A DNA stretch of 23,171 nt from JABWBD01 sp040768665 (lineage in GTDB: Bacteria; Planctomycetota; Planctomycetia; Pirellulales; Thermoguttaceae). This document shows, one piece after another, positions 7,468-15,700 of the stretch (the stretch's first letter is position 1; the number at the start of each line of letters is the position of its first letter). Where the stretch lies: contig JAXGMN010000099.1 in NCBI GenBank assembly GCA_040768665.1, forward strand, positions 1 through 23,171, given 5' to 3'. The notes beneath the pieces were generated by a model that was not told the origin of the DNA, made no database searches, and saw nothing but the letters and a program-made list of their open reading frames with translations. Made by a program: the position numbers and the translations under genes.

Positions 7468-8472
7468 TCACTCGATCGCCCTACTGCTCCCCTCTTCTCG
7501 GTCTAAAACGGCGATGTGACCGAGGAGGCTGAGCCGGCCCACCTGTTCCGCAGGAACGGTCCGCAGGCGATCGGCAAAGCCCAGCGAGTTGATGGCGGAC
7601 TGGTAGGGTGCGGCGAGCCGAGGGCCGGCTGCCAGGATCACGGGAATCGACCTCGGCCAGCGGTCGAGCGAGGCCAGTTCCGCGCCGATGAGCAACCCGC
7701 TGAGAAAGGCCGCATTCGACGCCGGCGAGTCGTTCCGCAGAAGCTGCCGCGTTCGCACCTGGAACAGCGCCGAAGGCAGGCCGGATCGCGCCGACTCGCC
7801 GACGCCTTCGCGAAAGGCCTCGTCGAGCGGGCCGCCCGGCGACGAGGCGATCTCCTCCGAGAGTGGTCCGGTTGAATGTCGCAGGCAACTGTGGCGTCGG
7901 AGCACGTCGAACAACTCGCCCGTCATCGAGGTGTGAAAGTCGACGATCCGGCGGCCGACGACGTGGAGGTGCTTCGAGTGGGTGCCTGGAAGAACGACGA
8001 CCGCCTCCGTGAGCAGATCGGCCGTCTCCGGCAATCTCGCGATTCCCATCGCTTCGGTCTCTTCGCCCCGCATGACATCCCGATCGCTGCGGACTCCGGA
8101 GAGGAGGTAGGTCGGCGCAATCCTCCCGTCACAGAGTGCACCGAGGTCCTGATAGAAGAGATCCCTGCCGTCCAGCGAAAACGGCAGCCGGCTGTATGGA
8201 AGTTCTCGCCAACCGATCGAGGATCCGGCCATCCCGGAGATGACCACCGGCAACGGTTCCAGATCGATCGCCGCCGCCGGCAACTGCCGGATTGCGCCCA
8301 GGAGCGTTTCGCGAAACCGATCCGCCCGCGTCGCCGTTGTGGTGGCCGCCGCGAGCTTCGCCGTGCCTTCTTCGCAGCGGTATTCGCCTACAGCAGTCGC
8401 CGTTTCTCGGGAAACCAGGCGAAGCCGCAGAAAGCTTGTCCCCCAATCGCAACTGAGGAAATGATCGGTCAT
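7468..8472 (-). CDS. dgoK: 2-dehydro-3-deoxygalactonokinase (DgoK family)
   Basis: This 334-residue kinase phosphorylates 2-dehydro-3-deoxy-D-galactonate with ATP at C6 in the De Ley-Doudoroff route of galactonate breakdown in the cytoplasm. Family motifs are visible along the chain: CDWGTSFLRL (8-17), ISGMAGSSIGW (78-88), DVMRGEETEAMG (132-143), LPGTHSKH (161-168), DFHTSMTGELFD (178-189) and a C-terminal GLLIGAEL. The usual partner, the 2-dehydro-3-deoxy-6-phosphogalactonate aldolase, is not in this window. The start at 8472 fits the family N-terminus. Its ATG overlaps the TGA of a short upstream frame as ATGA. Some planctomycete members may act on other deoxy-keto sugar acids, so substrate specificity is inferred from the family. 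Confidence 0.9.
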   Translation of the reverse strand: MTDHFLSCDWGTSFLRLRLVSRETATAVGEYRCEEGTAKLAAATTTATRADRFRETLLGAIRQLPAAAIDLEPLPVVISGMAGSSIGWRELPYSRLPFSLDGRDLFYQDLGALCDGRIAPTYLLSGVRSDRDVMRGEETEAMGIARLPETADLLTEAVVVLPGTHSKHLHVVGRRIVDFHTSMTGELFDVLRRHSCLRHSTGPLSEEIASSPGGPLDEAFREGVGESARSGLPSALFQVRTRQLLRNDSPASNAAFLSGLLIGAELASLDRWPRSIPVILAAGPRLAAPYQSAINSLGFADRLRTVPAEQVGRLSLLGHIAVLDREEGSSRAIE

Positions 8473-8639
8473 GGCACGTGAAGCTCGGGCTTGCTGAAAA
8501 GGTATAACGGAAGAAATCCCCTAGTGCCAGAGATCAAGCACGAGAATACCAGCGCCGCGCCCAGCCTCCGGTTCAACAACGGTCCCTCGCGGTGCTCGCC
8601 CGTCAGTTCCCGCCGGTTCACAAGATCCAGCTTAGAGCT
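8469..8639 (-). other. possible 3' remnant of a gene upstream of dgoK
   Basis: An open frame ends with TGA at 8471-8469, overlapping the dgoK ATG as ATGA, the arrangement of translationally coupled genes. The readable end includes DLVNRRELTGEHREGPLLNR and a hydrophobic stretch, LGAALVFSCLISG. Upstream it runs into the palindrome at 8640-8728, so if real it is the tail of a gene truncated by that insertion. I do not recognise the family, and a chance open frame is quite possible. Confidence 0.2.
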
Positions 8640-8728
8640 TATCCCAAAACCTCGCGAGGAGAAGGGGACAGGCACATTTTGCTCCGAAGACTCCGCAAAA
8701 TGAGCCAGTCCCCGGCGGTTTTGGGATA
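8640..8728. repeat. REPIN-like palindrome, copy 1
   Basis: The outer arms TATCCCAAAACC (8640-8651) and GGTTTTGGGATA (8717-8728) are perfect complements. Inside, GGGGACAGGCACATTTTGC (8664-8682) pairs with GCAAAATGAGCCAGTCCCC (8695-8713) with two mismatches around a 12-base loop. An almost identical copy lies at 18919-19008. The core head GGGGACAGGC is also the tip of the inverted repeats around the broken RAYT. The two-arm design fits a REPIN, a pair of inverted REP units moved by a RAYT. Confidence 0.75.
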
Positions 8729-8927
8729 GGCTCTTAGCTTAGAGATCCGATTGGAGAAAGCAACCACTGGCCCGGGGAGGTGAATACGCGGGCGTTCCGC
8801 CGGCGTAACCGGCTCCCGTTTTGTTCCTCATTGCCATCCGTGCTACTTTATCTTCCAGTTGTTCGAATAGCACGGATGGCAAGGCCGGGGCACGGATGAC
8901 GAGAAATCGGGCAGTCTGCGCCAACCC
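8729..8927. other. gene-free stretch between palindrome and glycosyltransferase
   Basis: Apart from the inverted repeat at 8831-8882, I see nothing supportable. The short minus-strand frame at 8739-8924 crosses that repeat and resembles no family I know. With the preceding segments this makes about 455 bases without a confident gene between dgoK and the glycosyltransferase. Confidence 0.4.
8831..8882. repeat. 15-bp perfect inverted repeat
   Basis: TTGCCATCCGTGCTA (8831-8845) and TAGCACGGATGGCAA (8868-8882) are exact complements around a 22-base loop. The GCACGGATG part recurs directly downstream at about 8890-8898. It is unrelated in sequence to the REPIN-like palindrome 100 bases away. No T run follows. 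Confidence 0.65.
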
Positions 8928-10064
8928 TTATTCCGGGTGGGATTCGCGAGTCGGGCAGACCTCGTTCAACACCCGACCCCACTCCACCATGACTTCAGGC
9001 AATGCAAATCGTCGCGCAGACTCCCCGGCGGAATGGGCGAGCTCCTTTCGCAACGCCTCGTCGCGCATCAGTCTCGCCATCGCTTGAGCCAGCGCGGCGG
9101 GATTGTCAGGCGGGACCAGCAGTCCGTCGGTCCCGTCGCGCACGATCGCGGGCGAGACGGCCCAGCAATCGGCGGCGACCACAGGAAGCCCACAGGCCAT
9201 GGCCTCGACCAGGACGTTGCCAAATCCTTCGTGTCGCGACGAGAGCACGAACACGTCCGACTGCTTCAAAACAGCGAATGGCTCCTCGACGGCGCCCGGC
9301 ATCTGGAGCCGATCGCCGAGCTTGAGGTCCTGGGCCAGCGATTCGAGCGATCCGCGCTCCGGCCCTTCTCCCAGGATCGCCAGTCCCCAATCGGGAAACT
9401 CCGCAGCGAGCCGCGCAAAGGCACGAATCAGCAGATCGAACCCCTTCTCAGGGGATAGCCGTCCCATTGCAATGACGGTCCGCGATTGACGCAGCCTTAC
9501 CGGGCAGCCGCGTTGGCTCTCGATCTGTTCGAACGCCACCGGATTGGGAATGGTTCTTCGCCGTTCCTCCGGCAGCCATGTGAAGAAGCTATCCACCGCC
9601 GGGCTGACGCTGACGAGTCTTGTCGCCCAAGGATAGGTCTTCCGTCGCAACCACCGCCAGGCCGCGGGCAGGCCGTCGCGCCGGGGGTCCATATGTTCGG
9701 TGACGATCACCGGCAGCCCGAGCCCTTCGGCTGCCAACAGGGTCAACACGTTCGTCTGATTCAGCAGCGACAGGACCAGGTCGGGCCGCACGCGCCGGAT
9801 CGCCCGCCGCAGGGCGAGAATCCGCCGCACGTTGCCGGTCAGTTTCTGGACGAGGTTGGATCGCTCTCGCCCCAAGTCGAGCGCGATGCGGTCAACGGCC
9901 TTGGGCACCGAATAGAAGTCGAGTTGCCTTCCGTAGATCGTGACCAGGGCGACTTCACAGCCCTGCTCGACGAACCCCTCCGCCAGAAGCACCGCGACGC
10001 GCTCCGCACCGCCCCCCGAAAGCGAAGAGATTATCATCAGGATCTTGGGGCGTGCTCGGCACAT
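8928..10064 (-). CDS. GT4-family glycosyltransferase
   Basis: This 378-residue retaining GT-B enzyme would transfer a sugar from a nucleotide-activated donor at the cytoplasmic membrane face. The N-terminal acceptor domain begins with ILMIISSLSGGGAERV (8-23), the glycine-rich loop common in GT4 enzymes. The donor domain holds AMGRLSPEKGFDLLI (199-213) and the EX7E motif in EGFGNVLVEAMACGLPVV (E279 and E287). A C-terminal helix closes the fold. There are no other polysaccharide genes next to it, so donor and acceptor cannot be named. No clear Shine-Dalgarno precedes the ATG at 10064, but the start fits the family N-terminus. It lies downstream of the helicase gene on the same strand, separated by a long palindrome, so the two are probably not a tight operon. 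Confidence 0.9.
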   Translation of the reverse strand: MCRARPKILMIISSLSGGGAERVAVLLAEGFVEQGCEVALVTIYGRQLDFYSVPKAVDRIALDLGRERSNLVQKLTGNVRRILALRRAIRRVRPDLVLSLLNQTNVLTLLAAEGLGLPVIVTEHMDPRRDGLPAAWRWLRRKTYPWATRLVSVSPAVDSFFTWLPEERRRTIPNPVAFEQIESQRGCPVRLRQSRTVIAMGRLSPEKGFDLLIRAFARLAAEFPDWGLAILGEGPERGSLESLAQDLKLGDRLQMPGAVEEPFAVLKQSDVFVLSSRHEGFGNVLVEAMACGLPVVAADCWAVSPAIVRDGTDGLLVPPDNPAALAQAMARLMRDEALRKELAHSAGESARRFALPEVMVEWGRVLNEVCPTRESHPE

Positions 10065-10084
10065 GGCGAAAAGACCATTTCAAG

Positions 10085-10212
10085 CTGTAAACGCCACCAC
10101 CGACCCCGCGTCGGCGGGGCGATGTTTGGCAACTGTAAACCGCGTGTTTGCATAGCGTTTGTAGTTGCCAAACATCGCCCCACCGGGATCGACCCGGTGG
10201 TGGCGTTTACAG
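10085..10212. repeat. long cloverleaf-like palindrome between helicase and glycosyltransferase genes
   Basis: The outer arms CTGTAAACGCCACCACC (10085-10101) and 10196-10212 are perfect 17-bp complements. The inner arms 10113-10134 and 10163-10184 match at 21 of 22 positions and hold GATGTTTGGCAACT. Between outer and inner stems each side has its own small hairpin: CCGAC/GTCGG near 10100-10114 and CCGGG/CCCGG near 10183-10197. The central loop is 28 bases. Folded, it forms a long stem with two side arms. It may act as a transcript-end structure or be a mobile palindromic element; its copy number cannot be seen here. Confidence 0.75.
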
Positions 10213-10222
10213 TTTGTGATTT

Positions 10223-12304
10223 TTAGCTCCACAACCCCTTCGTCCGCTGCCGAATTTTCATGCTCGACACCCCGGCGGCCGGATCCGCCTGGAAGTCGAG
10301 CACTTCAACCTCGCCGGATGGACAGGTAGCGCAGCACTGAAAATGCTGCTTCACGTTTTCCGGCAGGAAACGCGTCAGTTGAGCGTAGCCGTGATGGTCG
10401 CTGAAATTGCCGGGATAGCGGTAGTAACGCAGCGGATAGCAGACGTACAACCACCGCTTCGCCCGCGTCAGAGCGACGTAGAACAACCGCCGCTCCTCTT
10501 CGATCTCTTCGGGGCTGCCGGTGGCCATGTCCGACGGAATGTTGCCATCGGCCGCATGGAGCACGTAAACCGCATCCCATTCCAGACCCTTGGCCGAGTG
10601 GATCGTGCTCAGCACGAGATAGTCGTCGTCCAGAAGCGGCGGCCCGGCCAGGTCCTGCGTCGAGGCCGGCGGATCGAGCGTAATGTCGGCCAGCATGGTC
10701 TGACGGTCGCCGTAGCGCGACGCGATCTGCTCGATTTGCTCCAGATCGCGGGAGCGCGGGTGCGGATTGTCGTAGAGTTCCGGCAGCAGCGGACCGTAGA
10801 ACTTCCGCACCCGGTTGACCTGTCCAGGCAGATCCCCTTTGGTCCGGGCAAGCCCGGCCATCAGATCGACCAGCCCCGGCCACAGCTTGGATGCCGCCGC
10901 CGGCGCTTTCCAATCTTTCCACGCCTGGAAGTCGCCGGCAGCCTCCCCGAGCATATCGAGCAACTGCCGTGCCTTGCGAGGGCCGATCCCGGGAAGGATC
11001 CCGAGGACCCGAGCCCCGGAAACCACGTCGCGCGGGTTATCCGCCAGACGGAGAAACGCCATCAGATCCTTCACGTGCGCCGTTTCGATGAACTTCAGCC
11101 CGCCGTACTTGTGAAACGGGATGTTCCTCCGCGCCAGTTCCGCTTCGAGAAGGATACTGTGGTGCGACGCCCGGAAGAGCACGGCCTGCCGTCGCAGGTC
11201 GATTCCCTCTTCCCGGTGCTCGAGGATTTTGCCGACGACGAATTCGGTCTGATCGTCTTCCGACTCGCACGTTAGCAGAACCGGTTTTTCCCCTTCGCTC
11301 CGCTGCGACCAGAGATTCTTCTGATACCGCTCCGAGGAGAGCCGGATGACCTCGTTCGCGGCGGACAGGATCGGCTGGGTGCTGCGGTAGTTCTGCTCCA
11401 GGGCGATCAGCGTTGCGTCGGGATACTGCTTCGGGAAGTCGAGGATATTGCGGACCGTTGCGGCGCGGAAGGAATAGATCGCCTGGGCGTCGTCGCCGAC
11501 GACGGTCAGCCCCCGGCCGTCGGGGCAGAGTTGTTTGAGAATCTCGGACTGCAGCCGGTTCGTGTCCTGGTACTCGTCCACCAGCACGCAATCGAACATC
11601 TTTCGGACCAGGTCGCCGGCCTTGGGATCGGCGAGCAGGCCGTGCCAGTAGACCAACAGGTCGTCGTAGTCCAGCGCAGCCGCCGCCTCTTTGCGGTCGA
11701 CGTAAGCGTCGAACAGCCTTTTCAATTCCTCCGCCCACTCCTCGCACCAGGGAAACCGCTCCGCGAGCACCTGGGGAAGCTTCTCCCGGGCGTTCACACA
11801 GCGGCTGTAGATCGCCATGCAGGTTCCTTTCTTCGGGAACCGCTTATCCGTCTTGGCCAGCCCCAGGTCGGTGCGGACGATATTCAGCAGATCCTCCGAG
11901 TCGGCCCGATCGTGAATCGCGAAGTTCGGGTCCAGACCGATCGCCTTGCCGTAGCGGCGGAGCAGGCGCGCGGCGATCGCGTGGAACGTGCCCGCCCAAA
12001 TCCGCGCAGCCCGCGCCTGCGCGGAACCGGCACCACTTTCTGTCGCCCGGCGCAACGTCCCGTCGACGCGTCGAATCATTTCGGCCGCCGCCCGGCGGGT
12101 AAAGGTTAGCAGCAGAATTCGCCCGGGGTCGACTCCGCGAGCGATCAACCAGGCGACGCGGTGGACGAGCGTCGCGGTTTTTCCGGTGCCGGCCCCGGCC
12201 ACGACCAGCAGCGCATGATCCCCGTGCCGGACCGCCTGCTGCTGCGGGGAATTCAGTCCGCCCAAAAGGTCGTCGAGTTCGGTGGTCGAATCCATGACTT
12301 TCAT
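10223..12304 (-). CDS. UvrD/PcrA-like superfamily 1 DNA helicase
   Basis: The product is a 3'-5' DNA translocase/helicase of 693 residues from the ATG at 12304. SF1A motifs run in order: Q motif LNSPQQQAV (17-25), Walker A AGAGTGKT (36-43), motif II VDEYQDTN (about 242-249), motif III VVGDDAQAIYSFRAA, motif IV LEQNYRS, motif V TIHSAKGLEWDAVYV and motif VI EERRLFYVALTRAK (about 602-615). PcrA/UvrD proteins act in excision repair and in clearing recombination filaments and stalled complexes. The open frame extends upstream to 12517, but that part lacks family similarity and lies in the repeat-rich gap, so a start at 12304 or at the ATG at 12295 is preferred. The length is a little short of typical UvrD. 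The gene is divergent from the macroglobulin gene. Confidence 0.92.
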   Translation of the reverse strand: MKVMDSTTELDDLLGGLNSPQQQAVRHGDHALLVVAGAGTGKTATLVHRVAWLIARGVDPGRILLLTFTRRAAAEMIRRVDGTLRRATESGAGSAQARAARIWAGTFHAIAARLLRRYGKAIGLDPNFAIHDRADSEDLLNIVRTDLGLAKTDKRFPKKGTCMAIYSRCVNAREKLPQVLAERFPWCEEWAEELKRLFDAYVDRKEAAAALDYDDLLVYWHGLLADPKAGDLVRKMFDCVLVDEYQDTNRLQSEILKQLCPDGRGLTVVGDDAQAIYSFRAATVRNILDFPKQYPDATLIALEQNYRSTQPILSAANEVIRLSSERYQKNLWSQRSEGEKPVLLTCESEDDQTEFVVGKILEHREEGIDLRRQAVLFRASHHSILLEAELARRNIPFHKYGGLKFIETAHVKDLMAFLRLADNPRDVVSGARVLGILPGIGPRKARQLLDMLGEAAGDFQAWKDWKAPAAASKLWPGLVDLMAGLARTKGDLPGQVNRVRKFYGPLLPELYDNPHPRSRDLEQIEQIASRYGDRQTMLADITLDPPASTQDLAGPPLLDDDYLVLSTIHSAKGLEWDAVYVLHAADGNIPSDMATGSPEEIEEERRLFYVALTRAKRWLYVCYPLRYYRYPGNFSDHHGYAQLTRFLPENVKQHFQCCATCPSGEVEVLDFQADPAAGVSSMKIRQRTKGLWS

Positions 12305-12690
12305 CAGCGGGCGGTGACAAGGGGTAAAGCGTATTCTAGTTCTTTTGGGCGTAGTTGTCGACACCTTGCCCACCAGCCCCGTTCCGACGACAATGCCGGA
12401 CATGGCGGGGGAAGAAACAAAAACGCCAGGTTCATCGTCTTCAGTAGTAAAGGGAGCGTCTGGTAGGCCGGTAGGTCCCGTTTTGCCGCGACTCGTCGTT
12501 CTACACAAGTCGTGCATTTTCTGGCTGGCGAACCTTTGGCCCCTGCCGCAAGAGGCGGCAGGGGGCCGGAAGTGCGTTGGAGAACGCGTGCTAGCTGCCT
12601 AACCTCGTTCACCTGTGGCACGAGGCCACGGGGGTCCTGGAGATGTGTAGGACGACGAGATCGGCAAGCGGGAGCTATTTGTTGGCAGTT

Positions 12691-12720
12691 CCAGGTCCCG
12701 CTCGGCAAGCGGGACCTACC
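12691..12720. repeat. dispersed 30-bp palindromic repeat, copy 1
   Basis: AGGTCCCGCT (12693-12702) and AGCGGGACCT (12708-12717) pair around the loop CGGCA. The 30-base segment is identical in reverse orientation to 23122-23151. A degenerate half copy lies about 30 bases upstream. Confidence 0.75.
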
Positions 12721-12746
12721 ATAAACGCATATTGACGCAGAAAACC

Positions 12747-12752
12747 AGGAGG
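12747..12752 (+). promoter_or_regulatory. Shine-Dalgarno deciding the macroglobulin start
   Basis: AGGAGG with a six-base spacer to the ATG at 12759. It rules against the in-frame TTG at 12732 and places the signal peptide at the very N-terminus. Confidence 0.8.
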
Positions 12753-12758
12753 GCTGCC

Positions 12759-15700
12759 ATGAGCAGGGCCCGCACGTTCGCACTTCTGTTGCCTCTCGGT
12801 ATCCTCTTAGGAGTCCTGACCATGGGAAATGCCGTCGAACCGCGGCCCGCTCCGCCCGACCGCCAGCGAGTCCAGAAGATGTTCTCCGATGGCAACTATA
12901 ACGAGGCCTACCAGGGCTTTCGCAAACTGGCCCTTGATCCCGACGACGATCCTCGCCAGGTCGGCGACGACTTGCGTATGGCTGTCAACTGCCTCCAGAA
13001 GCTCAATCGGGTGGATGAAGCCGATGAGCTGATCGAGGCGGTTATCGACACCCACGCCCGCAACTGGCGGCTCCTTTGGGCCGCCGCCCGCCAGTACATG
13101 GAGTTGCCCCATCACGGTTTCCTGATCGCCGGCAAGTTCCACCGCGGCGATCATCGGGGCGGGGGGCAGGTCGTCAATGCCGCCCAGCGCGACCGCGTCC
13201 GCGCTCTGCAGCTCATGACCCAGGCCCTGCCGCCGGCCAAACAGGAACCTAACCACGCGGAAGTCGGCCAGTTCCTGATGAGCCTTGCCGAAATCCTCCT
13301 CAACAACCGCGGTTTCGACGAGGCGTGGCGGTTGCAGTACCTCACCGACCTCGGCGAACTCCCGGATTACGAGGAAGGGTGGGGCTACGGCAGGGAGAAC
13401 CCCGCCGCGCCGGTCGATGCCGAAGGCAAGCCCGTCTTCCACCACGTGCCCAAGAGCTTCGAGGCGGCCGAAACGGACGGCGAGCGGTGGCGATGGGCCC
13501 TCGAGCAGGCCGCCGAGTTCAATCCCCAACTTGCCGACCAGGTGACCATGCACCGCGCACAGTTCCTCTGGCATCAGTTCGGTGTCCAGACCGTGGCCTA
13601 CTTCGGCTGGAACTTCGGTCGCATGGCCACCGACGACAGCAAAGAGGATGAAAGCGGCACCTACGCGCTGCACACCCTCGGCGAGAATGAAACAATTGCC
13701 CGGCTCGCCACGGGCATCAAGCGTTTCGAACTGCCCGACGAGTTCAACTTCATCAAACTCTACCAGCAGGTGGCCGACAAACCGCAGAGCGGCCAACATC
13801 GACACGCTCTGGAGCAACTCGCCCAGATCTTTGAAAACCGCCGGCAGTATCCCAAAGCAGCCGACTCCTGGCGCCGCGTGATTGAGGTCTCTCCCCAAGA
13901 ACATTACCGGCAGCGGCTCGAGCAGATCATCGGCAATTGGGGCCGATTCGAGCCGGCGATGAGCCAGGCCGCCGGCGACAAAGCCGCGATCGAATACCGT
14001 TTCCGCAACGGCAAATCGGTCCAATTCACCGCCCATGAGCTCAAGATCGACGAGTTGCTCGACGACGTCAAAGCCTACATCAAGTCGCGGCCGCAGCAGC
14101 TCGACTGGCAGAAGCTCAACCTGGAAAACATCGGCTACCGGATCGTCGAAGAGGACCAGCAGAAGTACGTCGGCCGCGAAGTTGCTTCCTGGACTCGCGA
14201 GCTGGAACCGCGGGAGAAGCATTTCGACGATCGCGTCACCGTCGAAACGCCCCTGCAGAAGGCCGGCGCCTACCTGCTCACCGCCAGGATGGCCGACGGC
14301 AATACCAGCCGAATCATCGTCTGGCTGAACGATACGGCCATCGCCAAGAAGCCGCTGGACGAGAAGACGTGGTACTTCGTGGCCGACGCCGAAAGCGGCA
14401 AGCCGATCGGCAAGGCCAACGTCGAGTTCTTCGGCTGGCGCCAGGAGCACCGTCGCGGCCGCCAGTACGAATTGTTCATCGAGAACTTTGCCGAGTTCAC
14501 CGATGCCGACGGCCAGGTCATCCTCGACCCCCGCCGGCACCCAAACAACTACCAGTGGCTAATCATCGCCCGCACACCCCAGGGCCGCCTGGCCTATCTC
14601 GGCTTCACCCATGTCTGGTACGGCCGCCACTACGATGCCGACTACAACGCGGTCAAGGTCTACACGATCACCGACCGGCCCGTGTATCGGCCCGACCAGA
14701 CCGTCCAATACAAATTCTGGGTCCGCCACGCTCAATACGATCAGCCCGACGTCTCGCAATTCGCCGGCCATACCTTTACCGTGGAGCTTCATAATCCCAA
14801 GAACGAGCGCATCGTCCAGCAGCAGGTGAAGGCCGATGAGTACGGCGGCATCGCGGGCGAGTACAAGCTGCCGGCCGATGCCACGCTCGGCGTCTACCGG
14901 CTCGCCATTGCCGGCCGCGGCGGCGGCAGCTTCCGCGTCGAGGAGTACAAGAAACCCGAGTACGAGGTCACCGTCGACGCCCCGGCCGAGCCGGTCATGC
15001 TCGGCGAGAAGATCGAAGCCACGATCAAGGCCAACTACTACTTCGGCTCGCCCGTCACCCGCGCCAAGGTGAAGTACAAGGTCGAGCGCACCGGCTACAC
15101 CGAGCGATGGTACCCGATCGGCCCCTGGGACTGGTTCTACGGCCGTGGTTATTGGTGGTTCGCCTCCGACTACGACTGGTATCCCGGTTGGGACCGCTGG
15201 GGCTGCGCGCGGCCCGAACCGTTCTGGTGGCCGCGGCAGCCGCACCCGCCCGAGCTGGTCGCCGAACAGGAGGTCGAGATCGGCGAGGATGGCACCGTGA
15301 AGGTCGAGATCGACACTGCCGTCGCCAAGGCGATCCATCCGGACCAGGACCACCGCTACACGATCACCGCCGAGGTCGTCGACCAGTCGCGCCGCACGAT
15401 CGTCGGCAGCGGCACCGTGTTGGTGGCCCGCAAACCGTTCAAGGTGACCGCCTGGGTCGACCGCGGCTACTATCGCACGGGCGACGTGATCCACGCCCAC
15501 TTCGCCGCCCAAACGCTCGATGGCAAGCCGGTCGAAGGCTCCGGCACCGTCAAGCTCCTCTCGGTCGGATACCAGGACGGCAAGCCGGTGGAGACGCCGG
15601 TCCATACGGCCGAATTGCCCACGGGCGACGACGGCCGCTCCGACATCAAGCTTCGCGCGGTCAGTCCCGGCCAGTACCGCCTCTCCTATATCGTCACCGA

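Larger units (their letters stand above)
12305..12758. other. hairpin-rich divergent gap upstream of the macroglobulin gene
   Basis: This gap must hold the promoters of the helicase and the macroglobulin gene, but I cannot point to convincing boxes. It contains several small palindromes: CCCCTGCCGC/GCGGCAGGGG (12540-12564), GTGGC/GCCAC (near 12613-12628), a half copy of a dispersed repeat (CGGCAAGCGGGAGCT near 12662) and a full copy at 12691-12720. It looks like a landing site for repeated palindromic elements. The AGGAGG at 12747-12752, six bases before ATG 12759, is a strong Shine-Dalgarno. Confidence 0.5.

Noticed and set aside
10343..11275. 310-codon plus-strand frame opposite the helicase gene
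   Set aside because: It overlaps conserved helicase motifs on the other strand and reads as low-complexity antisense.
12305..12517. 71-codon N-terminal extension of the helicase
   Set aside because: The helicase family begins a few residues before the Q motif, which fits the ATG at 12304 or 12295.
8640..12720. Clustered palindromes considered as a CRISPR array
   Set aside because: The repeats are palindromic, differ from each other and are not evenly spaced; no cas gene is present.
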